Shown here one piece after another: positions 56,729 to 64,000 of a DNA stretch of 64,000 nucleotides (the first letter of the stretch is position 1; every line of letters begins with the position of its first letter). The position numbers and the translations under genes are program-made. The notes under the pieces were generated by a model. That model made no database searches, was not told the DNA's origin, and worked only from the letters and a program-made list of their open reading frames with translations. Source of the stretch: Brevibacillus agri (GTDB taxonomy: Bacteria; Bacillota; Bacilli; Brevibacillales; Brevibacillaceae); contig NZ_CP026363.1 of NCBI RefSeq assembly GCF_004117055.1, forward strand, positions 4,735,001 to 4,799,000, read 5' to 3'.

Positions 56729-58627
56729 TTACCTGTTCAGCAAGCTTCCCACGTAACGGAGCAGCTCGTTGGCGCAAACCGGGCAATAGTTGTGCTCTTC
56801 GATGAGGCGCTTTGTCACCTCGTTGATTTTTTTCAACTGATGCTCATCCGGCGTTTTGTTCGAGGTCGTGATCTTGACGACGTCCTTGAGGTCGGCGAAC
56901 AGCTTTTTCTCAATCGCTTCCCGCAGGCGGTCGTGCGTGCTGTAGTCAAAACGCTTCCCTTTGCGCGCGTAGGCCGAGATGCGGATGAGGATTTCTTCGC
57001 GGAATGCCCGCTTGGCGTTTTCCGAAATGCCGATCTGCTCCTCGATGGAACGCATCAGGCGCTCATCTGGATCCATCTCCTCGCCGGTGACGGGGTCGCG
57101 GATTTTATTCATGTTGCAATACGCTTCGACGTTGTCGAGATAGTTATCCATGAGCGTTTTCGCAGACTCTTCGTAGCTGTAGACAAACGCTTTTTGCACT
57201 TCTTTTTTCGCCAGCTCGTCGTATTCCTTGCGGGCGCTGGAGATGAAGTTCATGTAGCGCTCCCGCTGCTCCTTCGTAATCGACGGATGCTGGTCGAAGC
57301 CTTCCTTCAGCGCGCGGAGAATGTCCAGCGCATTGATGCACTCGGTGTCGCGGCGAATCAACGCGCTGGAGATGCGGTTGATGACGTAGCGCGGGTCAAT
57401 CCCGGCCATGCCCTCATCGGCATGCTCGTTGCGCAGCTCTTCCAGATCGGCACCCTTGAACCCTTCCACCGATTCGCCATCGTACAGACGCATTTTCTTG
57501 AGCAAATCGGCTCCTTGCTTTTTCGATTCCTTCAAACGAGTAAGAATAGAGAAAATGGCGGCTGACCGCAGGGCATGCGGGGCAATGTGCACATGTCCGA
57601 GATCGGATTGTTTGATTAATTTCGCATAAATTTTTTCCTCGTCGCTGACGCGCAAGTTATACGGCATCGGCATGACGATAATCCTAGACTGCAACGCTTC
57701 GTTTTTCCTGTTGGCAATGAAGGCTTTGTACTCGGATTCGTTCGTGTGAGCCACAATCAGCTCATCCGCGGAGATCAGGGCAAAACGGCCCGCCTTGAAG
57801 TTTCCTTCCTGCGTCAGTGACAGCAGGTGCCAGAGGAATTTCTCGTCGCACTTCAGCATTTCCTGGAACTCCATCAAGCCACGGTTTGCTTTGTTCAGTT
57901 CCCCGTCAAAACGATAGGCGCGGGGATCGGACTCGGAACCGTACTTGGTAATCGTAGAAAAGTCGATGCTGCCAGTCAAATCGGCAATGTCCTGCGACTT
58001 GGGATCAGAGGGGCTGAATGTACCAATCCCGACACGGTTCGCTTCGGAGAAAAGAATGCGGCAAACCGGGAAGTCTTCGATGCGTCCGCCGTATTCCGTC
58101 TCCAATCTCATGCGGTTGTAAGGAGTAAGCTCTCCCTCGATTTTGATGCCCAGCTCTTCCTCAATTTCCGGACGCAGCTCATGCGGGATCAGATGCAACG
58201 GCTCTTCCTGCATCGGGCAGCCTTCGAGCGCGTAGACGGCGCCTTCGTCCGTGCGGGAATACTCCTCCAGTCCTCGTTTGAGCATGGTAACGAGTGTGGA
58301 TTTACCGCCGCTGACCGGACCCATCAAGAGCAAAATGCGTTTGCGGACGTCCAGACGACGTGCTGCTGAGTGAAAATACTCCTCAACCAGACGTTCAATG
58401 GAACGATCCAGCCCGAAAATTTCCCGGCTGAAAAATTGATACGAGCGTGTGCCATCCTCGCTTTCCTCGACACCGGCACTTTTAATCATGTTGTAGACGC
58501 GTGAATGAGCCGTCTGGGCAATTTGCGGATTTTTGCGAACAAGCTGCAAGTACTCGGCGAAAGTCCCTCTCCACATCAGGTTTTCTTCTCGGGCCCGGTG
58601 CTCAGCGATTCGTTTTAAAATGTCCAT
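56729..58627 (-). CDS. prkA: PrkA serine kinase/AAA+ Lon-like protein
   Basis: The start at 58627 has GGGAGGAG upstream; the product is 632 residues. It has the PrkA AAA domain with Walker A LLMGPVSGGKSTLVTM and a C-terminal kinase-like part. The C-terminal end includes ITSNKTPDEHQLKKINEVTK and a CPVCANELL zinc-type motif. PrkA acts in early sporulation (inner coat, and control of sigma-K through ScoC in Bacillus), and recent work sees it as an ATP-dependent protease. It forms an operon-like pair with yhbH. The sequence is complete and normal. Confidence 0.93.
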   Translation of the reverse strand: MDILKRIAEHRAREENLMWRGTFAEYLQLVRKNPQIAQTAHSRVYNMIKSAGVEESEDGTRSYQFFSREIFGLDRSIERLVEEYFHSAARRLDVRKRILLLMGPVSGGKSTLVTMLKRGLEEYSRTDEGAVYALEGCPMQEEPLHLIPHELRPEIEEELGIKIEGELTPYNRMRLETEYGGRIEDFPVCRILFSEANRVGIGTFSPSDPKSQDIADLTGSIDFSTITKYGSESDPRAYRFDGELNKANRGLMEFQEMLKCDEKFLWHLLSLTQEGNFKAGRFALISADELIVAHTNESEYKAFIANRKNEALQSRIIVMPMPYNLRVSDEEKIYAKLIKQSDLGHVHIAPHALRSAAIFSILTRLKESKKQGADLLKKMRLYDGESVEGFKGADLEELRNEHADEGMAGIDPRYVINRISSALIRRDTECINALDILRALKEGFDQHPSITKEQRERYMNFISSARKEYDELAKKEVQKAFVYSYEESAKTLMDNYLDNVEAYCNMNKIRDPVTGEEMDPDERLMRSIEEQIGISENAKRAFREEILIRISAYARKGKRFDYSTHDRLREAIEKKLFADLKDVVKITTSNKTPDEHQLKKINEVTKRLIEEHNYCPVCANELLRYVGSLLNR

Positions 58628-58994
58628 GTTCGACACTCCTCCCTCATAAGCCCCTCTCTCTTCCCTAACGACAATGTACTCTCATGTATATGTCTGCCTG
58701 CGGTCACGCATTCGCGTGGAACCCGTTTTCTTCGGTTGCCAACAGGCTCTTCAAGCCTTTACATATGTGTATGCGAGACATGAGCACAAGTTTCAGCAAT
58801 CTTGCCACAAAAATCATGACGAGTGGCAAATTTTCTTTTCGCGGCAGGGAATATTACGGAAATGTAAGGTTTTGTTGATTGCTTTGTAAGCTAAAGCAAT
58901 GGTTTGTAAGCCGATCCGTCGCGTACAATTAACTCATCCATCAGCCATCATTCATGCGCAGTTGATTGATCTGCAAACATGGGAGGTCCGAATC

Positions 58995-59195
58995 ATGAAT
59001 ACGCAAAAAGATCGCATGCAAATCAAGAAAGGTCTGTACTTGACCGGAATCGCCGCATTGATCGTCCTCGCTGTCTTTGTTTACCAGTGGGTGCGCGGCA
59101 TGGAGCTGGATACAGGTGAAATTCTTAGTGTTCCGATCACCTTGGGCGCTTTCCTGAAGCTTTGGAACGATCACCGAAAACTGTCCTTAACATAA
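58995..59195 (+). CDS. Small membrane protein, 66 residues
   Basis: GGGAGGTCCGAATC precedes the ATG at 58995. The protein has a charged start (NTQKDRMQIKKG), a membrane helix LYLTGIAALIVLAVFVYQWV, and a second weaker hydrophobic stretch ending WNDHRKLSLT. I do not recognise a family. The next small membrane gene follows 85 bases on. Confidence 0.65.
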   Translation: MNTQKDRMQIKKGLYLTGIAALIVLAVFVYQWVRGMELDTGEILSVPITLGAFLKLWNDHRKLSLT

Positions 59196-59280
59196 GGAAC
59201 GCACAAGCTTTAATCCGTTTGCAAAGTGGGCAGGCTACGCTATAATGGGAGTAGTTTGTTTACGAAAGGAGCTGTCCAAC

Positions 59281-59373
59281 ATGGGTACGTTTATCGTAGC
59301 GTTGGTCTTCGCAGCTTTTCTGTTCTTCATCCTGACAGCAGGCTACAACGAGGACAAAACCTGGAATCTGTAG
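59281..59373 (+). CDS. Very small membrane protein, 30 residues
   Basis: AAAGGAGCTGTCCAAC lies before the ATG. The frame reads one helix, GTFIVALVFAAFLFFILTAG, then YNEDKTWNL and stop, followed by a strong terminator at 59421. The strong start and end signals favour a real gene. Function unknown. Confidence 0.6.
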   Translation: MGTFIVALVFAAFLFFILTAGYNEDKTWNL

Positions 59374-59420
59374 GGACAAGCTAACGGGCAGTTTGCTGGC
59401 ATCAGCACGGCGCTCCCAGG

Positions 59421-59462
59421 AAAAAAAGCAGGCTGCCTGTCACGGCAACCTGCTTTTTTTCG
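59421..59462. terminator. Strong bidirectional terminator
   Basis: AAAAAAAGCAGG and CCTGCTTTTTTT form a stem with an inner CTGC/GCAA pairing. It ends the 30-residue gene and, from the other side, the remnant of the secreted protein gene. Confidence 0.88.
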
Positions 59463-59563
59463 TTGAAGCTTCGTTCGTTTACGCTTCTTGTCCCTGCTAT
59501 TTTTTGTCCGCTTGCTTTTGGGCTTTCGCGGCTTCTTTCGCGGCTTTTTCTGCCTTGCCTTGG

Positions 59564-59720
59564 TTGAGACTCCCACGGCTAAAGCCGCAAGCCTTCCACC
59601 TTGCGGTGTACGGGTGGGATTCTTGAATGACTAAGCGTTCGCAGTCCATTTCTGTTTTGAACAGCCTTCAAGATGAGGGCATCTCATTGCCCCTCCTAAG
59701 ACAGTGCATATAGCATCTTA
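59564..59720 (-). ncRNA. Probable TnpB guide RNA (reRNA/omega RNA)
   Basis: In active elements the 3' end of tnpB and the right end give an RNA whose last bases run into flanking DNA and act as the guide. Here the right end folds as CTTGCGGCTTTAGCCG and CCACCCG...CGCAAGGTGG stems, ends TCAA, and the guide would begin CCAAGGCAAGGCAG. This is inferred from position and structure only. Confidence 0.5.
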
Positions 59721-60803
59721 GGCTGATTGACTGTTACCATCAATCACAGGTGCATATCGAATGTTCATAGCACCGACTAAATCACGATGTTTTTCGAATC
59801 CACATTTGCATTTATACTTACGGTCTTGTGCCTTATTCTTCTCAGAGCATTTAGGGCATGTCTGACTTGTGTATGCAGGATTCACATGCTCAACTCTAAT
59901 ACCAACTAAATTCGCTTTATATTCAATGAACTGAGACAGGCGATAAAATGACCAAGTATGCAGATTCTTTTCGTTTTTACGGCTTGTTCTTGCCGTCTGT
60001 CTAATATTCGCCAGTTGTTCCAAGCGAATGACAGAAATTTTATTGTCTTTTGCAAAATTTACGATAGCACGACTAACCTTATGGTCTTGGTCTTTCATCC
60101 AACGTTGTTCTTTATCTTTTGAACTACGAATCGCATTTACCTTTTTCTTTTTGCCTAATGCTTTGCGTTCAGAACGAAACTTACGCTTCATGTACTTATT
60201 TTGTCTGCCATTCCCAAAGAAACGTACCTTTTCATCATCTGTTACAGCAACGGCAGGAACTTTTAATCCCAAATCAACCCCCATGACTTTTACTCCTGTT
60301 CCTTCCATAGTAGGTATGGTGACAGAAATTTGGGCAATCCATTTATTTGCTTTCTGTGTGATTCGAAGCGTACCTAATTTGTGTTTTAGCAAAGCAAAGT
60401 TACGGTTGTCTTTATCAACTAACAAAGCACGGATAGGTGTTTTAGTTACCTTGCCGTCAATCATAATCGGCATGGAAATGTGCGTGAAATCAAACGAGTA
60501 GTTTTGATTGTTCCAAATGCAGACAGGTTTCTTCAAAACAGGAACAGTAGTGAATTTGCTTTTCTTCGCTTTCTTAAACACACTTTTCGCGTCCTTGATA
60601 GCTTGATTTTTAACGGCACTTGGCAAAGAAGCAGAAATATCCTTACTCGACTTCTTTGTGCTTTTCTTTTCAGCAACCATTTCGGAAACGAGAGCATTGA
60701 TAGTGGAGAGGTACGTTTGACTCATCTCACGCAAAATAGAAGCCTGTTCTTTTGTTGGAAGCAATTTCACTTTGACTGTGATGGTCTGCGACATGATTTT
60801 CAC
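59718..60803 (-). CDS. tnpB: TnpB RNA-guided endonuclease
   Basis: The 361-residue protein is a compact Cas12 relative. RuvC residues are all present: Asp in VMGVDLGLKVPAVAV, Glu in VIRLEQLANIRQ and Asp in EKHRDLVGAMNIRYA. The four-cysteine zinc finger is CPKCSEKNKAQDRKYKCKCG. It starts with a GTG overlapping the tnpA stop by four bases. TnpB cuts DNA next to the transposon-associated motif and so keeps the element in place. This one looks functional although its tnpA is not. Confidence 0.93.
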   Translation of the reverse strand: MKIMSQTITVKVKLLPTKEQASILREMSQTYLSTINALVSEMVAEKKSTKKSSKDISASLPSAVKNQAIKDAKSVFKKAKKSKFTTVPVLKKPVCIWNNQNYSFDFTHISMPIMIDGKVTKTPIRALLVDKDNRNFALLKHKLGTLRITQKANKWIAQISVTIPTMEGTGVKVMGVDLGLKVPAVAVTDDEKVRFFGNGRQNKYMKRKFRSERKALGKKKKVNAIRSSKDKEQRWMKDQDHKVSRAIVNFAKDNKISVIRLEQLANIRQTARTSRKNEKNLHTWSFYRLSQFIEYKANLVGIRVEHVNPAYTSQTCPKCSEKNKAQDRKYKCKCGFEKHRDLVGAMNIRYAPVIDGNSQSA

Positions 60804-61175
60804 CCCCTTGTTTTCTGTTGTTCGACATATCGCTTTATCGTTTCACTTGATACATTTCCTGCGGTAGAAACGAAGTATGAGCGTGTCCACAAACTCGGCA
60901 AATGCCGAAGATGTGGAAACCACTCCTTTCATTTTTGCCATCATATCCGCAGGGCTTAATGATGGGAGTGCGTTGAGAAACATATGCGTATGGTCTTTGT
61001 CGCATTCAAGAGCAACAATCACAATTTGCAGTTCCTCACACCCTTCATGTACCAACTCTTTGAAGCGTTGTTCTACATCTGCTTGCAGAAAAATCTTTCT
61101 TCTGTACCGAGGGCAGAACACAAAATGGTAGTTTAATAATGAAAGGGTTGTGCTTGTTCTTCTGTATTCGTTCAT
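60800..61175 (-). pseudogene. TnpA Y1 transposase of IS200/IS605, frameshifted
   Basis: The N-terminal two-thirds is normal: YRRTSTTLSLLNYHFVFCPR and the HUH motif CDKDHTHMF. Near 60895 the frame shifts. The true tail, LPSLWTRSYFVSTAGNVSSE with the catalytic Tyr, then KRYVEQQKTRG, is in the next frame and ends at 60800. The frame actually open ends after RRKCIK. A single indel separates the two, so this is a recent loss or a sequence error. Confidence 0.75.
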
Positions 61176-61302
61176 ACACCTATCGTATCAGTTTGTTTTA
61201 TATACTACAACAGATGAACAACAAAAAAGAGTGGAATTTTCAAATACTTGAAGTACCACAAACCTTCGATTTATTCGTGGTACTCCGTATTTGACCTCAC
61301 TC

Positions 61303-61461
61303 TCATCCCGCCCCTAAAGGGGGTGCTATCGCACCGTAGCGGGCTTTCTCGTTCGGAAAATCTGTAACGGTCGTATCCGCCGCTTTTTCCTCTGCACTCG
61401 CGACAGAAATTCCGCTGAACAGCAAAGCAGCCATGGCCATAGTCGAAACCATTTTTTTCAC
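61303..61461 (-). pseudogene. Secreted small protein, cut by the IS605 element
   Basis: A GTG with GAAGGAGGAACCAAC starts KKMVSTMAMAALLFSGISVA, a signal peptide, then EEKAADTTVTDFPNEKARYG and a stop at the element border. Across the element, at 59497-59563, the same strand reads NQGKAEKAAKEAAKAQKQAD and a stop. Joining the two flanks at TCAA restores a GRDESEV-NQGKAEK reading in one frame. The original product was probably a lysine- and alanine-rich secreted protein of unknown role. Confidence 0.55.
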
Positions 61462-61540
61462 GTTGGTTCCTCCTTCTTGTGTACGAAGCGTGATTGCTAC
61501 GTAAACAAGCCTGCCGCACGACTTTGGGAAAAGTATGTGA

Positions 61541-61583
61541 AAAAGCAGGCTGCCCCGCTTTTGCGGCAAACAGCCTGCTTGCT
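61541..61583. terminator. Terminator after the HAD gene
   Basis: AAGCAGGCTG and CAGCCTGCTT form the stem, with further pairing of CCCGC and GCGGC inside. Confidence 0.7.
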
Positions 61584-61611
61584 CGTTGCCGGCGACGACA
61601 GCCAGCGCAAT

Positions 61612-62340
61612 TTATGCTTTGGCAAACACGCCTGTCCGCTCCGTAATCGCCTGATACAATTCCTCCAACGAGCCTCGCTGATCGACCGGATACTGCGGCT
61701 CGCCGCGGTCTTCCAGCCAGTTCGTGACGAGGTACGTCTTCATCCCCAGCTTCGACGCGACCATGTCTTCCTGCATGTGGTTGCCGATCATGATGCAGTC
61801 GGTCGGCTCCACGCCGAGCTTTTGGCAAATTTCCGCGAAATAGCCGGGATTCGGCTTCGTATAATGCGACTCCTCATAGACGGTCACCAGTTCGAAATCG
61901 TCCGCGCTCATGCCGATCCAGGCGAGCCGATGGAAAATCGCATCGCGCGGAAAGACCGGATTGGTGGCGACCGCGACCCGATAGCCTTGCGCCTTGGCCG
62001 CATCCACAATTTTTTTGCCCCACGGCGAAGGATAGGTCAGATGGGACAGCGTCGGGAACACATCGCGGTAAAAGGAATCGAACAGCGGCCACACCTCTTC
62101 GCGATCCCATTCGCTGTGCGCGGTAAAATATTCGATGAACACCTGTTCATTCGTCTTCTCCGGCTCCTGGCTCATAATCATCGCCTTGGTTGCGTCCCAA
62201 ATCAGCTTCAGGAGCTTTTCCGTATCGTACTTGTCGCCAACATGGCGGCCTACCTCGACCAAATAGCTTTTGACAAAAGGCTCGGTCTGCATTTCCAGGA
62301 GCGTTCCGTCCAGATCAAACAGGATCGTGTTCACAGTCAT
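61612..62340 (-). CDS. HAD-family hydrolase
   Basis: The 242-residue protein has the HAD motifs in order: motif I TILFDLDGTLLEM, motif II VAVATNPVF, motif III Lys in HYTKPNPGYF and motif IV MIGNHMQEDMVASKLGM. The cap inserted after motif I is helical (C1 type). It should be a phosphatase on a small phosphorylated compound. It is monocistronic, with GGGAGAGAACGCAA before its ATG. The substrate is unknown. Confidence 0.88.
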   Translation of the reverse strand: MTVNTILFDLDGTLLEMQTEPFVKSYLVEVGRHVGDKYDTEKLLKLIWDATKAMIMSQEPEKTNEQVFIEYFTAHSEWDREEVWPLFDSFYRDVFPTLSHLTYPSPWGKKIVDAAKAQGYRVAVATNPVFPRDAIFHRLAWIGMSADDFELVTVYEESHYTKPNPGYFAEICQKLGVEPTDCIMIGNHMQEDMVASKLGMKTYLVTNWLEDRGEPQYPVDQRGSLEELYQAITERTGVFAKA

Positions 62341-62414
62341 TTGCGTTCTCTCCCTTTTTCATCGACGCCCTGCTTGTTGTTGCTGCTGTAAGCGAAGGCG
62401 TTTGTCATCGTGCC

Positions 62415-62885
62415 CTAATTCAGCCCCGGAAAACCTAGCTGCCGCAAGCCTTCAAACAAAACGATCGCCGCACAGTTGGACAGATTGACGGAGCGGGTGG
62501 CTCCGCTCATCGGAATGCGAATCGTTTGCTCCCGGTACCTCTCCGCCAGTTCCTCCGGCAAGCCGGTGGTCTCCTTGCCCAAAATAATGTAGTCGCCATC
62601 GCGAAAGGAAACATCGGTGTACAGCTTCTCGCCCCACGTCTCCACGAAGTAAAACGTGCCTGCTCCCTCTCCCTGCGCCGCGGCAAAATGCTCAAAGCTC
62701 TCGTGATGGTGGATGTTCACCGCGTGCCAGTAATCGAGGCCAGCCCGCTTCAAATAGCGATCCTCTGTCGAAAAGCCAAGCGGGTGAATCAAATGCAAAT
62801 GAGCGCCAGTCGCTGCGCAGGAACGGGCGATATTCCCCGTGTTGGCAGGAATGAGCGGCTCGTGCAAAACAATATGTAGCGGCAT
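62415..62885 (-). CDS. trmL: tRNA (cytidine/uridine(34)-2'-O)-methyltransferase TrmL
   Basis: The ATG at 62885 has AAGGAG upstream. The 156-residue SPOUT enzyme starts PLHIVLHEPLIPANTGNIAR and has the knotted SAM site: FVETWGEKLY, LGKETTGLPEEL and IPMSGATRSVNLSNCAAIVL. TrmL methylates the wobble base of tRNA-Leu isoacceptors. Size and motifs are those of the family, and the gene is complete. Confidence 0.93.
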   Translation of the reverse strand: MPLHIVLHEPLIPANTGNIARSCAATGAHLHLIHPLGFSTEDRYLKRAGLDYWHAVNIHHHESFEHFAAAQGEGAGTFYFVETWGEKLYTDVSFRDGDYIILGKETTGLPEELAERYREQTIRIPMSGATRSVNLSNCAAIVLFEGLRQLGFPGLN

Positions 62886-63044
62886 ATCAGCAAAACTCCT
62901 TGTATATGACGAACTTGGGTCCTTCAAATCTCTTCTATTATACATAAACCAACCGCGCCATGACCACCGAGCCAGTGCCTGTAACATGCAGCGGGGCTGT
63001 TGCATCTAACGGGAAAACAACGGATGCAAAGGAGTGTCGCTGAC

Positions 63045-63752
63045 ATGAATACGCCCCGCCGTCATCTGCTTCGCCTGCTCGCCCACATAATGTCTCTTTT
63101 GATCGTCCTGATTGGCGCAGCATGGATGTGGCCTGACTTTTCCGCTTTCCCGGCTATGGAGGCGTGCAGCATGATCGCAGGCTACCTCTCGTTTCTCCTG
63201 ATCGGTCTCACCCTCTTGATTGGCCCGATCAAGTCGTGGCTGCCCGGACGCTGGACCGCTGCCTGCTTGTCCATCCGCAGAGATGTCGGCATCTGGGCCG
63301 GACTGACTGGCATCCTGCATGTCTGTCTCGTGCTGATCCTGTTTGAAGGAGAGCCGAAGCTGTACATGATCTCTGACACCCGGCCTGACCAGACGGGCGG
63401 GTGGCTGCGCCTGTTTCTTTATGCGCCTCCCGAGTCCGGCGTATGGCCGATTCCGAACTGGAGCTTTACGGGTGTCGCCAACTACTTGGGAGCGATCGCC
63501 TTCATCCTTTTGCTGGCGCTCTTGTGCACTTCCTCTGGACGCGCGGAAAAATGGTTGGGCAGCTCCGCCTGGAAAAGACTGCATCTGGCCAATCCGTGGC
63601 TGTTTCTTCTCGTCCTGTTCCACGGCCTGATCTACATTCAATCGATCAAAGGAGAGCCGCACAGCTTCTCCGACCTGCTCGTCTTCGCAGTCGTTGTCTG
63701 GTTCGTTCGCAGCCTCTCGTTTGGCCGAACTGTGCTCAAGCGCAGGTGGTAA
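63045..63752 (+). CDS. Ferric reductase-like transmembrane protein (YedZ/MsrQ type)
   Basis: The 235-residue membrane protein has six predicted helices and the paired histidines of a heme-binding ferric reductase-like domain: one in GILHVCLVLIL and another in FLLVLFHGLIYIQ, with RRDVGIWAGL and WKRLHLANPWLF near them. AAAGGAGTGTCGCTGAC precedes the ATG. It may pass electrons across the membrane. The MsrP partner of MsrQ is not seen here, so the partner and substrate are open. Confidence 0.78.
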   Translation: MNTPRRHLLRLLAHIMSLLIVLIGAAWMWPDFSAFPAMEACSMIAGYLSFLLIGLTLLIGPIKSWLPGRWTAACLSIRRDVGIWAGLTGILHVCLVLILFEGEPKLYMISDTRPDQTGGWLRLFLYAPPESGVWPIPNWSFTGVANYLGAIAFILLLALLCTSSGRAEKWLGSSAWKRLHLANPWLFLLVLFHGLIYIQSIKGEPHSFSDLLVFAVVVWFVRSLSFGRTVLKRRW

Positions 63753-63771
63753 CCTGCAAAGCCAAAGCCGC

Positions 63772-64000
63772 CTACACTCCGCGAATATGAAAAAACGCAT
63801 AACGGATGCTGGGCGTATAGGCAGTCGAGTCCTCATACGCCCAGTAGCGCATGCTGCTGTCTGTCGTGTGGGCGTTGACAAGCGGCATCATATTCGCGTC
63901 CATCGTGACCACAATCGTATTGTGCTGAAAACGTCCGTCGCCGTTAAAGTCGTAGCAAATGATGTCGCCCGGAACCAGCTCGGCGGCAGACTTTTTGGCG
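63772..64000 (-). CDS. Amidase-domain protein, C-terminal part (window edge)
   Basis: The reading frame enters from the right edge: [20 protein letters not shown], then [40 protein letters not shown] and FFHIRGV with a stop at 63772. This is the end of the putative amidase (CHAP-like papain fold) family common in Bacillota; the catalytic His is in FQHNTIV and the later acid in NAHTTD. The start is outside the window. Confidence 0.8.
   Translation of the reverse strand, partial: AKKSAAELVPGDIICYDFNGDGRFQHNTIVVTMDANMMPLVNAHTTDSSMRYWAYEDSTAYTPSIRYAFFHIRGV

Larger units (their letters stand above)
59564..61290 (-). mobile_element. IS200/IS605-family element with tnpA (broken) and tnpB (intact)
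   Basis: The element runs from a TCAA at its right end (59564-59567 on the complement) to a TCAA in the flank at 61291-61294, the kind of short motif left by single-strand transposition. It carries a Y1 transposase gene and a tnpB gene overlapping by four bases. Near the right end the complement of CCCACGGCTAAAGCCGCAAG can fold. It separates the two parts of a small secreted-protein gene. Confidence 0.78.

Overview
The window looks like a chromosome segment of a spore-forming Gram-positive bacterium of the Brevibacillus/Paenibacillaceae kind. The evidence is a prkA-yhbH sporulation pair, a GerPA/PF-type protein, lysine, T-box and c-di-GMP leader RNAs typical of Bacillota, strong AGGAGG ribosome binding sites and sigma-A promoters. 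The species name is an inference.

Layout. 1-9.5 kb: a decayed inositol monophosphatase, a CGNR regulator, a broken DinB gene, a lysine riboswitch driving lysP, a Fur-controlled TolC-like secreted protein, a cidR/cidAB-like module, TauE, and a damaged sulfur operon. 9.8-14.6 kb: a T-box-controlled alaR-alaT operon, a ppx remnant, and an NrtR/nicotinamidase/NadD-like NAD salvage operon. 14.6-20.3 kb: an IS3 remnant, a GGDEF-EAL protein and a restriction-modification locus (Dam-type methylase, C protein with C-boxes, nuclease gene broken by TGA). 20.6-32.5 kb: lactate oxidase family, GerPF-like, a broken glycosidase, PadR/VanZ, an amino-acid ABC transporter, an AlkD-like protein, azlCD and TrmB. 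32.6-36.9 kb: a c-di-GMP-I riboswitch, a GNAT-like protein, a chemoreceptor and a diguanylate cyclase. 36.9-38.8 kb: decayed DNA, a DUF3139 protein and a papain-like hydrolase.

38.8-53.2 kb is a complete type V-B CRISPR-Cas locus, transcribed leftward: tracrRNA-2, leader-2 and array-2 (73 full repeats), then cas12b, cas4-cas1 fusion, cas2, tracrRNA-1, leader-1 and array-1 (35 repeats). The two arrays have repeats that differ at two bases, and each tracrRNA pairs fully only with its own array's repeat. In the cas12b upstream region a rightward RNA gene looks like a natural fusion of tracrRNA and crRNA. Its 8-nt seed matches DNA next to a TTC PAM that abuts the -35 box of the cas12b promoter. 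I read this as a candidate RNA-guided autoregulator of Cas12b, and it is the main discovery candidate of the window.

53.3-64 kb: a marR/quinone-reductase pair destroyed by a deleted IS4 element, yhbH and prkA, small membrane proteins, an IS605-type element with intact tnpB, a HAD phosphatase, TrmL, a ferric-reductase-like membrane protein and the end of an amidase gene. A recurring oddity is genes that keep both ends but have lost the middle (DinB, CstB-like, ppx, IS3, IS4, oxidoreductase). This means either real gene decay or assembly faults.
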